A stretch of 64,000 nt of DNA from Merluccius polli (taxonomy: Eukaryota; Chordata; Actinopteri; Gadiformes; Merlucciidae), in assembly GCA_030340625.1 (NCBI GenBank), contig JAOPHQ010005717.1, positions 22,501 to 86,500 on the forward strand. Reading direction: 5' to 3'. Below are positions 44,845 to 56,372 of this stretch, piece after piece. Each line of letters opens with the position of its first letter. Within the stretch, counting starts at the first letter, position 1. The notes beneath the pieces are model-generated. The model was not told the origin of the DNA, ran no database searches, and was given only the letters and a program-made list of their open reading frames with translations. A program made the position numbers and the translations under genes.

Positions 44845-45068
44845 TACTGCCCGAGTGTGTAGTACATTATGTAATATGTAGTGACATTATGATATTTTAT
44901 ACAAGGAGCACACCTACAACAAACATTCCTTTTTGAAGTACTTATTCATACAGCAACCTATGCCCTTTCAACCTCATTATGTGGGAAACAAAGTTACAAA
45001 AAAACGATGAAAAGGGTTGCAGGCAGAGTAGAGTTAAGCGAGAGGGCAGTAATGATCTTCCATGTTGT

Positions 45069-45102
<34 letters not shown>

Positions 45103-45473
45103 ATCAAGTCAAGTAATCAAGATACAGTACAGTTTTATGGAGGACTAAAAGTGCCAAAAATAAATAAATACACCATTAAATAATTACTTAAATGTGCAAT
45201 TAATTAATTAAAATTGGAATTACATACCTAAATGTGTCATTAATTCATTCAAATACCGATTAATTGTATTTTAATAACTCTGGGGTCCGGACTCAGAGTT
45301 AGGGGGGCACTGGCCCCCGCTGGCCCCCACCCTACAACCGCCACTGATTGGAGCGCTACAGAGCGCATTATCCGTCGCGTAGCAAGGCATGGCAATGGGA
45401 TCGGAGTACCCACACAAGAAGGATTAAATTACAAAAGGTATATATGACTAATAAGACCCAATCAATTTGATAA
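44845..45473. other. Non-coding DNA with a (CA)n run and MITE-like phrases
   Basis: (CA)n lies at about 45072-45099. The phrase CCAGACTCAGAGTTAG at about 44515 and CCGGACTCAGAGTTAG at about 45286 may be ends of related elements. No gene seen. Confidence 0.4.
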
Positions 45474-45830
45474 ATACAGCGTGTCCTCACGTGTTTCACA
45501 TTGGAAAAAAACGCGTGTGTGTGTGCGTGTGTGCGGCGGGTTTTAACACACAACTGTGGAGCTGTAGCATATTTGCTAACTGGTGTTAAAGTGTATAAAA
45601 CAATGGTCCATTTGACATTCAAAACGTAGTGTGAATGTACCCTAAGCTTTCATAAATACAGCGCGTCCTCCCGTGTTTCAGCTGAGTCATATAATGCGCG
45701 GACATTGAAACAAAACGCGTGTGTGTGCGTGTGTGTGCGCGCGGATAAAACAGCGTGTTCTCCGTGTGTGTGTGTGTGTGTGCGCGCGTGGGTTTTAACA
45801 AACCACCGTGGACCTGTATTTGAGATTCAA
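45474..45830 (-). repeat. Tandem repeat of about 180 bp, inverse copy of 1000-1270
   Basis: Two units start AAATACAGCG(T/C)GTCCTC at 45474 and 45655, each followed by CGTGTTTCA, an ACGCGTGTGTGTG run and GGTTTTAAC. The minus-strand reading matches 1000-1270. Confidence 0.75.
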
Positions 45831-45902
45831 AACGGCGAATCTTACCAGAAGCAGTGCCCGTGTCCCGCCGCCATCTCTTTCCCGTGTACCGCGGCTATCA
45901 TG

Positions 45903-46000
45903 GGACGATGAAAATCTAGGGTATTTCGTCCGGACGTGCCTACGTCACCACGGACGTGCCTACGTCACAACAGTGATGCGCGTCCTCGTTGCCGAAGTGG
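45903..46000. repeat. Left inverted end of the MULE-SWIM element
   Basis: GGACGATGAAAATCTAGGGT, ATTTCGTCCGGACG, TGCCTACGTCAC (twice), GTGATGCGCGTCCTCGTTGC. The same blocks are inverted at 52590-52669 plus 53033-53050. The arm is about 95 bp. No direct duplication was found outside it. Confidence 0.8.
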
Positions 46001-47006
46001 TGGGATGGGCACGAGACCACCAAGAAGAGTTGGCGGTATTGCTAGGTGGTCGCGACAGAGTTTTCATAACGTTACATGATGGACGGTAATTATGAGTCAC
46101 TTTCCTATATGTCATGTCCGATACTTGGTTATTTAAGATTTCAATGGTATTTTTTTCTAAAAGTAGATCCCAATATAGCTTACCTTACGTCGTTAGTTCA
46201 CTGTTTGTATAACTGTTGAAGCCTGAAGCTCAGCCTTTCCCCGCGATTATTTCGTGGATATTGACGATGATAATGCTGTTTTCTAGATCTTACATGGATA
46301 CCTCCACATATAGAAGTTATTAAAAGAGAAGGGGGATACATAAATCTAATTGTCAATTCGGAGGAGGAGCTGACAACTTTGCTGGAAAACCATCGAAGAG
46401 CCACACTGACGTCTTTCAACAGATGGTATTGAATCAATTAGGCTAGCTAGGCCTATAATATATCACACACACACATAATATATAGCACACCATGCTAGAC
46501 AAGGTGAGATATGTGACATGTTATTATACTATTATTGTATGTTTGATGTATTTTGCCAAATATAGATATAGATATACTTTATTCATCCCCAAGGGGAAAT
46601 TATATATTAAATATGGCTATGATTCTAACATTACTGGTAGGTCTTCCAGGGCAAAGGGTGAGGAAAAGCCAAGAGTGTTGTGGCAAGTGGAGGACTACTG
46701 CGAGGATGTCCCACTCTGTGTGACCAAGAGAATAATTAGAGATTGTGAGCATGGGAGGGCATGCCAGAAAAAAACAACCACTGAGGTGAATTGATTATGG
46801 GTGTCCCCACAAAATTTGCTGTACAACCGGATTCCAAAATAGTTTGGACACTTTACAAATTGTGATTTAAAACAGAATGCAGTGATGTGGAACTTTCACA
46901 TTTCAATATTTTATTCAAAATACAACATTGATGACATATCAAATGTTGAAACTGTAGAAATTTATAATTTTAAGGGGAAAATAAGTTGATTTTCAATTTC
47001 ATGGCA

Positions 47007-47249
47007 TCAACACATTCCAGAATAATTGGGACAAGGCCACGTTTGATCACTGGCATCCAGTATGGTTTTCTGGCCTTGACCCTTATGCACAGAGATTGTT
47101 CCAGATTCTCTGAATCTTTGGATGATGATATGCACTGTAGATGATGATCCTTTCAAACTTTTAGCAATTTCTGTCTGAGAAACTCCTTTCTGATCTTGCA
47201 CCACTACTTTTAGACGCAGTATTTGGGGAACTGGTGATCCTCTGCCCAT
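47007..47249 (-). pseudogene. Tc1 transposase N-terminal fragment
   Basis: Only the DNA-binding HTH remains (about 75 codons: GSPVPQILRLKVVVQDQKG then the HTH). All catalytic residues are missing. An inactive leftover of an internally deleted copy. Confidence 0.8.
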
Positions 47250-47419
47250 CTTGACTTCTGAGAGTCACTGCCACTCTGGGAGGCTCTTTTCATACCCAAT
47301 CATGTTGCCAATTGACCAAATAAGTTGCAAATGGGTCCTCCAGCTGTCCCTTATATGTACATTTTACTTATCTGGCCTCTTATTGCTACCTGTCCCAACT
47401 ATTTTGGAATGGGTAAGTC

Positions 47420-47713
47420 TCATGAGGCAGCCGTGGCCTACTGGTTAAGGCTTCGGGCTTGTAACCGGGTTGCCGGTTCGATCCCCAACCAGTCCACGGC
47501 TGAAGTGCCCTTGAGCAAGGCACCTAACCCCTCACTGCTCCCTGAGCGCCGCTGGTTGGGCAGGCAGCTCACTGCTCTGGGTTAGTGTGTGATTCACCTC
47601 ACTGTGTGCTGTGTGTGTTCACTAATTCGGTTAAATTGGGTTAAATGCAGAGAAACTAATTTCCCTCACGGGATCAAAAAAGTATATATTCTATTCTATT
47701 CTTCTATTCATGA
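47420..47713 (+). mobile_element. tRNA-derived SINE
   Basis: The head has A box TGGCCTACTGG and B box GGTTCGATCCC at tRNA spacing. The body has GTGCCCTTGAGCAAGGCACC, CTCACTGCTCCCTGAGCGCC and GGTTAAATGCAGAGA. The tail is TTTCCCTCACGGGATCAAAA followed by (TATTC)n. TCATGA flanks both sides (47420-47425, 47708-47713). It is a common fish SINE layout. Confidence 0.9.
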
Positions 47714-50497
47714 AATCCAAAATGAGCCAATATTTGGCATAACATTTCAAAATGTCTCACTTTCAACATTTGCCATGTTATCTATATTCTATTGTGAATA
47801 AAATATAGGTTTATAAGATTTGTAAATTATTGGATTCCAGTTTTATTCACAATTTGTACAGTGCCCCAACTATTTTGGAATCCGGTTGTACTTACTTCCA
47901 TCAATTTGTCCTGATGTGTCTTTGTCAATTATTGCAGAAGGATTTTGTTGAGCATGTATACAGCAAGAAAAAGTTTCACATGCAAAGTGGGAAGAAGGTT
48001 GACTGCCCGGCTAAGATATTCATTAGATACGTAAAGAGGTCAGCTCTTTTGCTATGTTTATGTGTGTTGTATTTTATTGTAAGTTCAGAAAAGAGTAGAG
48101 ATAAAGAGTTGTTTTCACAAAAGTTGACACAGTGATGAGTCGTTAACATGTGTGTTTGTACTTCAGATTTGATACATTCAGTGTGAAGGAGGATCCCAGC
48201 AGAAAGAACAAGGAATACTCAATGAAAAGGCTCAAGGAAGAGCTGGCTAAAGGAACTCCGCCAGCATCAACCTTCATCCATGTGAGGATTCCATTGGTCG
48301 AAGCCCACCAGAACCATATCATTGATGAGGGCTGCTGCTTTGGGAGGAAGATTCATCCTAAAGTGCGAGAGAAAATCTATGAAGTAGTTGGACAGGGAAT
48401 TACATCGGTTGCCTTTGTTAAAAAAACGTTAAAACAGTTTGTGTTGAAGGATATGTGCACTGAGGACCAACAGAAGCCTTACGCAGAAGACCAGGCCTAC
48501 TTCCCCACAAATGCCACAATCCTAAGCCACATACACCTTGCCTTAGTTGCAGGTCGGTACTCTGCACTTGACCAGGAAAATTTGGAGAAAAAGATTGCTC
48601 AATGGAAGGAGGAGGATCAGGGTGATGCGTTTTACTTTAGGAAGTGTACTGTTGGAGAAGATGGGCAATCAAACCAGTTTCTCTTTGTTCACCAGAATCA
48701 AAAGCAGGCCAGGCTCCTTAAAAGATATGGGGAAATGGTTTTACTTGACGCAACCTACAAGACGTCTAAATATTCTTTGCCACTTTTTTTTTTGGCTGTA
48801 AGAACAAATGTCGGTTATAAACCTGCCGCAGAGTTCATATGTGAGAATGAAACAACTAATTCAATCGCAGAAGCACTTGAACTCCTAAAGAGATGGAACC
48901 CAGAGTGGAGACCAAGATACTTCATGACAGATTATAGGTGAGGGAACCACAGCCTAATGTTTACTGGTAAAAGGTTCTATTTTTTCCAACTTTGTTTCGT
49001 CTGTGTCCTACACTATTGTGGTATGACATGCTTTTGGTGAGGAGCAGTCATTACAGAAACATTAGCTATTCATTTTCATATCTTACCTAATACTGCGCAT
49101 TCAGGTTTGAAGCGATAAAGAAATATAATACATAAGTACTGTTACTTTTATCATTACAGCGAACAAGAAATCCAGTCCGTTGCAAGGGTATTTCCAACAG
49201 CGGCGACACACCTGTGCACCTTCCACCGGGAACAGGCTTGGCTCAGGTGGACGAAAGACGGTAAGATACTGAATTAGTTAAAAAATTGTGATAAATGTGC
49301 TATGGACTTTTGGGTACGTGGTATGGTGATGAGTGAATGCAGGTTAATATTATTGCTTTGCATATGTCTTACCATTTCGCTCTGCTATAATACCAATTAC
49401 TGTATTCTGTACCATGGGGCCAGTCTTATAAGTTTATACTTAGCTTTACTTGGGGACCCTTTTTCTCCATGCTGATCAACCTTTTTTTTTCAGTGAAAGC
49501 TAAATAATGGTGTGAACAAAGAAAATGAATTATTTGACTCATTCATTCATTGTGCTTTTAGGGAAGAATAGTCTTGATGACAGGGAACAGGTACAGCTGT
49601 TGAATCTTCTTCGCAGCATTGCATGGGCCAGAACAGAGGAGAGCTGCTTGGTAGCGATAGAGAATTTAAGGGAAAGTAGCATCTACAAAGACAGGGAAAA
49701 AGTGAGGACCTACGTCGAACAGAGGTGGATTTCCATCAAAGAGGTGAAGTTGTTAACTGTGAGGTTTGGCTAGGCTAATGGTTGGAAGGAAGATGTATTT
49801 CTCTGACAGTGCTGCAGAAAGTACAGTATGTGCACTCATTCCTGCCTAAAGTGTTTGGTTGAATGTTAGCAACATTTTTTTTAGTATCAGCCCAAATGGG
49901 TTGTGTTGTTGGCAGTTGTACATTGTTTTGGTAAAATTATTAAGTGCCCTTCTGATCCCATTTCAGAAATGGTGCAGACCTTATGCTCCTGATGGCTTCC
50001 ATGTGTCAGTGACTACAAACAATGGAGTGGAAACGATAAACAAAAATCTCAAATAATTTTTTTTGAAGATCTCTGGTACTGGTACTGTGACCTCACTCAT
50101 TGAAACCATCGTGAAAGATTTCGTACCAGAAAAAATGCAACACTACAATACAGATGTACCGACCTTTCTGCAAAATCGGCCAAAACAGTTAATCCTACAT
50201 TGTCTAAACAGCATCACCGCAGCTTGCCATGTCCAGGACATTGTACAGCAAAGGGATGGCACCTGCCTCGCCAGGAGTGAAAATTCAAATGTTTTTTATT
50301 CTGTTGACCTCTCCAAGCCAAATTGTGAATGTGAAGCGTTTCAAACATCTTACTTGCCATGCAAGCACATTTTTTCAATTTTTGATAACACTCACCACTC
50401 CTGGCATTCCCTACCCCTTACCTACACTACGTCACCATATGTTACACTTGACTCCTTTGAAGATGTTCAGAGTGGGGTCAGGGGATTCAGAGCCAAA

Positions 50498-50712
50498 GGG
50501 CTGCAAACCAGTGAAGATTCAGCAGAGAACCAAGGTCAGGACGAAGGGCTGCAGAACAGTGAAGATTCAGCAGAGAACCAAGGTCAGGACGAAGGGCTGC
50601 AGAGCAGTGAAGATTCAGCAGAGAACCAAGGTCAGGACGAAGGGCTGCAGAGCAGTGAAGATTCAGCAGAGAACCAAGGTCAGGAAGAAGGGTTGCAGAG
50701 CAGTGAAGGAAA
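50498..50712 (+). repeat. 48-bp coding tandem repeat in the MULE gene
   Basis: Four full units (starts 50498, 50546, 50594, 50642) and part of a fifth, each coding 16 acidic, Ser/Gln-rich residues in frame with the SWIM half. Near identity of units implies recent expansion. Confidence 0.92.
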
Positions 50713-51650
50713 CATGTCTCTTATTAAAGCTGCACAAGTTAAAATGAGGGAACACCTGAAGATGCTGTCTGACGCCACATATCTGTGTTACGATCTGGAA
50801 ACGCTCACCAAGTCAGCAGAAGCACTGGACGTTTTAAGGAAATCATTTGAGCAGAAGTGCAGAAGAGAAAATGGCCTTCTGTTGAATAATGAAAAGGAAG
50901 TAGTAATGATGAGAAGAGACTCCAAGGCTCTACGGGCTCTCCCAGTTGGTAAACGAAGCAAAGCAAAAAAAAGGAAATGGAGCCATGGTATGTTGTTTTT
51001 CTGCTGGATATCTTAAGTTTAAATGTCAATGTTAACTCAAACCTTGTCAAACCTTGTCAACCTTGTCACACCTCAAACCGTGTGTCATTTTTCTGCCGAG
51101 TATCGTTTAAATGTTAATGTTAACTCCTGTTGTGCTCCAGTTGTCCAAAAGGCTGAACGTGACATCTACTTTTATGTATGGCACATTGTAATCCCTAATT
51201 TTCCTGAATCATCATATGTTGCAGGATTCAATGAATCCCCAGCTTCGAGCAATGACAAAGGTTTGCCTGGTCTTCCAACAGAGAGACAGAACAGTAAATG
51301 GAATGGTATGTGTATTATTCTGCTGGATATACAGTATTTAGTTTAAATGCTCACACATGCTTTTGTCAATTACAAATAATAATAATAATGATGATGATGA
51401 TGTACGTCAACATAACTTGCTGGCCATTTCTGCCCTGCACATTGTAATGGAATGTATTTGGATGAGGACAGTAGCCTAATGTACTAGGTGAATCTTAAAT
51501 TCTTAAATCTTAAATTTGGAAGTCCCCTGTCTTTGGTAACAGTTTTAAGAATGTGAGTGATTATCATGTTCTATTTAAATGTTGTCTTTCTCAGTTTTGA
51601 GCAACTACAGTGTGCCCGGTCTACCAGAGGGACCCACGACGTCATCTTGA

Positions 51651-52200
51651 ACCTGGCTCTCTGCTACATCTTCAATGTTGTATTGCTACACTTGAAAGGC
51701 GCACGCACGCACACACACACACACCAGCGCACACACAAATACATTTTGTAACTATGAAATTACCTGTTACCTACGAAAAATGGCTCTTTCGCATTTATTT
51801 ATTTGTTGTTGTGTTTTGTTTATTTGTTGTCTTGGACATGTCTCTGATCCATCTTAAATAATCTACTACCCTTATTCTTCCCACCTGTCATACTTAAACA
51901 ATGTGATAACCTGCTAATGTCGACTTTTGATGTTTTGTTGAATTTTTTGCAATAACCAAATCAGTTGCTTCTTTGTAAGATTTTTGTGTCTTAGAAACAC
52001 TGTTACACATATAAAGTAGGATGACTAAATGCGATCTGTTATACTGTGACTTGTTTACTTGATGGGGATAGTTAAAAAATAGAGCTGGATTCAGAATGGT
52101 GTATGCACACAGTAGTTTATTATGTGGAGAAGAAATGCGAGGAGTTGCAGGTGAGAGTAGGCTTACCAATCTGAGGTGGAAAGAGAACAGAAAAATGGTA
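51651..52200. other. 3' region of the MULE gene, no further gene seen
   Basis: A short (CA) run lies at about 51707-51725. The minus-strand ORF 52205-51894 has no recognisable domain. Confidence 0.4.
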
Positions 52201-52204
52201 CTCA

Positions 52205-52330
52205 AGTAGAAGTATCTTTACTTTGCTTAAATTCTACTCAAGTGAAAGTAAAAGCACTTATTCCAAAATCTACTCAAGTAACGAGTACTTCAATTAAAAT
52301 GTAATTTAAGTAAAAGTACTTAGTTAAAAA
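52205..52330. mobile_element. hAT sub-terminal fragment of the ACTT-rich family
   Basis: ACTCAAGTAGAAGTATCTTT and related phrases match the sub-terminal regions of 11054-13016 and 34244-44041. No terminus is present. Confidence 0.55.
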
Positions 52331-52334
52331 AGTC

Positions 52335-52402
52335 ATCACCTCCACTGGGATTCGAACCCATAATCCCACCATTGGTAACCTACTCACTAGCCCACTACCC
52401 TA
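52335..52402 (-). other. tRNA-like sequence with B box
   Basis: Minus strand: TGGGCTAGTGAGTAGG resembles an A box and GGGTTCGAATCCC is a perfect B box. No matching acceptor stem was found by eye, so it is more likely a decayed tRNA or SINE head than a working tRNA. Confidence 0.4.
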
Positions 52403-52589
52403 CGGTTTGCGATATCATTAGCTGAGAGGAGACTAGTATTATTTCAATGACTTTACGTTGTGGTTGCTAGATAACGGTAAACAAACTAAAAGATCGTTTG
52501 TGGGAATTTAGCACCACGTTTCCATCAAAAAGATTTGTTTTAAAAATCTTAACTTGTTAGATTTAGGACTTCGGTAAGCCATCTCCTGC

Positions 52590-53050
52590 CGTATGCTTCG
52601 GCAACGAGGACGCGCATCACTGTGGTGACGTAGGCACGTAATACCGCCTCCGGACGAAATACCCTAGATCAGGGATTCCCAAAGTGTGGTGCGTGCACCC
52701 CCAGGGGTGCGTGAGCTGCCACCAGGGGGTGCGCGAGAGGAAAAATGTAATGGCGGTCTGGTGTAATATTACACAATTACAGTGCTGTTTTTAAGTGGGA
52801 TTTTTCCATACAATAAAAAAAACATGATTATAGCATTATATTGAAATGTTGTTGATGTTGTTATTGTCATGCGTGTTCTGGTTATTTGCGCATATATTAA
52901 ACATGAGTCTTTATATGGCGATAAAACAAAGCTTTGTTGCGGTTTTTTTTTTTTTAAGTGGGGATTGGGGGTGCGCCAACCCAGTTGGGATGTAGAAGGG
53001 GGTGCGCAGGAAAAAAAGTTTGGGAACTGCTGCCCTAGATTTTCATCGTC
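52590..53050. repeat. Right inverted end of the MULE-SWIM element, split by a MITE
   Basis: GCAACGAGGACGCGCATCAC, GTGACGTAGGCACG, CCGGACGAAATACCCTAGAT, then after the MITE TTTTCATCGTCC. It mirrors 45903-46000. Confidence 0.8.
52670..53032. mobile_element. 363-bp hAT-type MITE, CCCTAGAT duplication
   Basis: It starts CAGGGATTCCCAAAGTGTGG and ends TTTGGGAACTGCTG. CCCTAGAT is repeated at 52662-52669 and 53033-53040. It contains GGGGGTGCGC phrases near both ends. It interrupts the right end of the MULE element and is therefore younger. Confidence 0.92.
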
Positions 53051-53115
53051 CATGTCGTAATGACGGCATGTCGTAATGGAGGGTTGTCGTAATAACGGGC
53101 TGTCGTAATAAAGGG
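53046..53115. repeat. 16-bp GTCGTAAT repeat
   Basis: Four units beginning GTCGTAATGACGGCAT, GTCGTAATGGAGGGTT, GTCGTAATAACGGGCT and GTCGTAATAAAGGGCG, directly outside the MULE inverted end. Confidence 0.8.
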
Positions 53116-53149
53116 CGGACCCCCATACACAGAAACACACACACATATA

Positions 53150-53175
53150 CAGTATATATATATACTGTATATTAG

Positions 53176-53218
<43 letters not shown>
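53150..53218. repeat. (TA)n microsatellite
   Basis: TA run with an internal palindrome ATACAGTATATATATATACTGTAT. Confidence 0.9.
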
Positions 53219-53220
<2 letters not shown>

Positions 53221-53508
53221 TGGTGGGCCGTTATCGGCGTTAACACGCTGCGATAACGCAAGACTCTTATCGCGCGATAAAAAAATTATCGCCGTTAATC
53301 TATTCTCAAAGTTGGGTTAGGAGCTGGGTCTAGGTCCAGGATAGGTCCGGTCAACAACAATTTTAGTCATTATTTAGGTAGCACACACATATTATGAATG
53401 CCTTCGACAGAATTCAAATGAGCCATTTTAATCTAGATTAATCTAGATTATTTCCAAGATTACAGTTAGATTAATCTAGATTAAACAAATTAATCTATGC
53501 CCACCACT
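53219..53508. mobile_element. hAT-like MITE with AGTGGTGGGC ends
   Basis: The left end AGTGGTGGGCCG and right end TGCCCACCACT are inverted. The interior has TTATCGCG/CGATAA and repeated TAATCTAGAT phrases. The target duplication is not clear within AT-rich flanks. Confidence 0.65.
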
Positions 53509-53850
53509 ACTAATAATACATAACTACTAGTCTGAAAGGCCTACCAGGCTGATTATAATATAATAATATAGAATAACATAGATAATATAACTAATAATAC
53601 ATAACTACTAGTCTGAAAGGCCTACCAGGCTACTATAATATAGGCCTAGTGATATAGAATAACATAGATAATATAACTAATAATACATAACTACTAGTCT
53701 GAAAGGCCTACCAGGCTAATTATAATATAATAATATAGAATAACATAGATAATATAACCAATAATACATAACTACTAGTCTGAAAGGCCTACCAGGATAA
53801 TATAATAATATAGAATAACATAGATAATATAACTAATACTGTAATATGCA
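53508..53850. repeat. 81-86-bp tandem repeat, four copies
   Basis: TAACTACTAGTCTGAAAGGC begins units at about 53521, 53602, 53688 and 53769. Confidence 0.9.
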
Positions 53851-54560
53851 AACTGAATATCACAAGTTTTATTTTTGTTGGTTTTTAATTGTTGATTCAA
53901 ATCTTTCTTTTTCTTTCACTTCTTAAATAAAGAGACTGTAAAGAGACTCTATTTATAATTTGTTTTCCAATATTTCCAATTTCCAATGAAAAATTATATT
54001 TCTTTACACAAGTGATCCATGAGTAATAACAAAAACTATCTTTAATTCAAGCTTACATAGATAACCACTTCATTATTGAGGCCAAAATAAAAAATAAATA
54101 TATGTTTAACAATTATGATAAATGCAAAACAGAGGGGGAAAAAAGTCCAGCTGTAGGAGGCCAGTCTGGCGCCATCTGGCGGTCATCCCCAGGAGCAGCA
54201 CCTGACGTAATTTCTTTATCATTATTTTAACCGAAGCGACATCCTTGAGGCTGTGAACAATCACAACATGGACACACAGTTGGAGTAAAGGGGTCACTAT
54301 CACAACAAGTGCTGCACATGTGAGTCGCCTAACATCAATAAATATAGTAGCCCCGCCTCAGCCAAGTGGATGAAATGTTCAATTCTCCTGGGATAGGAGA
54401 TATTAGGTCGCCATTCCGACTGAAGGCCAGCGATTATCTTTGATTATCCGAGGAGGAGGAGGAGGAGGAGGAGCGTGATGGGAGATGGGAGCCATCAGAC
54501 GGTCAGAGAGCCGAGATGTTGAGCGTTCCTGACAGGGTGTGAGCGCCGGCTTGCAATATG
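53851..54560. other. No gene seen
   Basis: Unique AT-rich sequence; a short (GAG)n stretch at about 54451-54472. A 65-codon minus ORF has no recognisable features. Confidence 0.4.
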
Positions 54561-54564
54561 CTGG

Positions 54565-54723
54565 TGTTGTGAGGACTGGGGGGTGGTGGTGTGGGGACTG
54601 GGGGGTGGTGGTGTGAGGACTGGGTGCTGGTGGTGTGAGGACTGGGTGCTGGTGGTGTAAGGACTGGGTGCTGATGGTGTGAGGACTGGGGGTGCTGGTG
54701 GTGTGAGGACCCCCCCCCCCCCC
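54565..54723. repeat. 27-30-bp minisatellite and poly-C
   Basis: Units of GGTGGTGTGAGGACTGGG(T/G)... repeat six times, ending in a poly-C run at about 54710. Minus ORFs rich in His/Ser/Pro are artefacts. Confidence 0.9.
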
Positions 54724-55375
54724 GCACCCGCATTTAAAACGACGGTCAAGGGTTTGATAAAGAACTTCTTTGTGGTAAGAAACTTAACTTAATTACGCTC
54801 TGCATAGACGTTACAGACATGTTGAGCATGTTTTACATGTGCTTTCTTCTAATCCTGCTCAGTGTTTCTCGGGTGTGAGAGTCTGGTTATCGTATTCTGT
54901 CCACCTGTTGCAATGTGAACTCTCGTTTTTGTACGTTGAATGTAAAGTAAACTCACTGACGTCTCACTGAATACTTCACTGAAGTTCGTCTCGAGCTTTC
55001 AGCCACACTTTAGATTGCTTTTGAATCAGAAACACATGCACACCTTTTACCCAAAACTGTACTTCTTACCAATCAATACTGAATTATGTTTTTCCACTTT
55101 TCAATTATGTTTTCTGTTCAAATAACATATTTGTACATATGTAGGCCTATGTCATATTTACAAAAAAAGAGTTAGTCAAATTGGTATGGATGGTATCTAA
55201 ATATCTAAATGGCTGAAATATCTGAACGGTGACATTCTTGACGTTGGCATAGCAACGAAGGAGGTTGTGGCTGTAGTCTGTTTCTCTATAGCTCTGGCCC
55301 GCCTGATGCAATCCTTTCACCATGACGACGAGCAACAGTTTGGAAACATAAACATAGAGTTAGAATATTATAACG
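54724..55375. other. No gene seen
   Basis: Unique AT-rich sequence without recognisable features. Confidence 0.4.
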
Positions 55376-56372
55376 TAGAGTTATAACACCTAAACTAACC
55401 ATCTCCAACCTAATACCTAAACTAACCATCTCTAACCTAATACCTAAACTAACCATCTCCTAACACTAACCATCTCTAACCTAATACCTAAACTAACCAT
55501 CTCTAACCTAATACCTAAACTAACCATCTCTAACCTAATACCGAAACTAACCATCTCTAACCTAATACTGAAACTAACCATCTCTAACCTAACACCTAAC
55601 CTAAGCATCTCTAACCAAATACCTAAACAAACCATCTCTAACCTAATACCTAAACTAACCATCTCTAACCTAACACCTAAACTAACCATCTCTAGCCTAA
55701 TACCTAAACTAACCATCTCTAACCTAACATCTAAACTAACCATCTCTAACCTAATACCTAATCTAACCATCTCTAACTTAACACCTAAACTAACCATCTC
55801 CAACCTAATACCTAAACTAACCATCTCTAACCTAACACCTAAACTAACCATCTCTAACCTAATACCTAAACTAACATCTCTAACCTAATACCTAATCTAA
55901 CCATCTCTAACTTAACACCTAAACTAACCATCTCTAACCTAATACCTAATCTAACCATCTCTAACTTAACACCTAAACTAACCATCTCTAACCTAATACC
56001 TAAACTAACCATCTCTAACCTAATACCTAAACTAACCATCTCTAACCTAACACCTAAACTAACCATCTCTAGCCTAATACCTAAACTAACCATCTCTAAC
56101 CTAACATCTAAACTAACCATCTCTAACCTAATACCTAATCTAACCATCTCTAACTTAACACCTAAACTAACCATCTCTAACCTAATACCTAAACTAACCA
56201 TCTCCAACCTAGTACCTAAACTAACCATCTCCAACCTAGTAGCTAAACTAACCATCTCCAACCTAGTACCTAAACTAACCATCTCTAACCTAACACCTAA
56301 ACTAACCATCTCTAACCTAATACCTAAACTAACCATCTCTAACCTAACACCTAAACTAACCATCGCTAACCT
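55376..56372. repeat. 27-bp satellite, about 36 copies
   Basis: Consensus ACCTAAACTAACCATCTC then TAACCTAAT. Variants alternate AATACC and AACACC. The minus-strand frame MVSLGIRLE repeated is an artefact because 27 is a multiple of three. Core TAACCTAA resembles the vertebrate telomere repeat complement but differs in base order. Confidence 0.95.

Larger units (their letters stand above)
46824..47888 (-). mobile_element. Tc1/mariner element with truncated transposase, hit by a SINE
   Basis: Inverted ends CAACCGGATTCCAAAATAGT and mirror, flanked by TA. The minus-strand frame from 47249 to 47007 keeps the N-terminal HTH (GVSQTEIAKSLKGSSSTVHI then FRESGTISVHKGQGQKT). The catalytic domain is absent. 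A tRNA-SINE interrupts it. It lies in an intron of the MULE gene. Confidence 0.9.
45972..51650 (+). pseudogene. MULE transposase with SWIM finger, multi-exon, one premature stop
   Basis: Mutator-type transposase. Phase-consistent exons: 47938-48038, 48167-48937, 49160-49260, 49562-49743, 49967-50987, 51225-51304, 51595-51650. Probable upstream exons: one starting near 45972 (MRVLVAEVVGWARD), about 46287-46427 (DLTWIPPHIEVIKREGGYIN) and about 46639-46786 (KPRVLWQVEDY). Catalytic features are Asp in LLDATYKTSKY, Asp in YFMTDYSEQE (codon split by an intron just after) and CTFHREQAW. The SWIM finger CECEAFQTSYLPCKH lies at about 50324-50368. A 16-residue repeat (GLQSSEDSAENQGQDE) occurs 4.5 times after it. 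TAA at 50054-50056 lies in frame just before the SWIM half; otherwise the frame is clean over about 3.7 kb. Related to the source of vertebrate ZSWIM genes by domain order. Intron 46787-47937 carries a Tc1 insert. Confidence 0.82.

Noticed and set aside
45808..45971. Upstream extension of the first MULE exon from 45808
   Set aside because: It translates the inverted terminal repeat and flanking host repeat; the ATG near 45972 is the more reasonable start.
52335..52402. Functional tRNA gene
   Set aside because: Only the A- and B-box-like parts are convincing; I could not pair an acceptor stem.
55444..56363. Two minus-strand frames of 135 and 165 codons made of a nine-residue repeat
   Set aside because: They are the 27-bp satellite translated; the unit length is a multiple of three.
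55376..56372. CRISPR-like array of regular 27-bp repeats
   Set aside because: Units are contiguous with no unique spacers, and the genome is vertebrate.
55376..56372. Interstitial telomere sequence
   Set aside because: The vertebrate repeat is CCCTAA; here the core is TAACCTAA within a 27-bp unit and no pure CCCTAA run exists.
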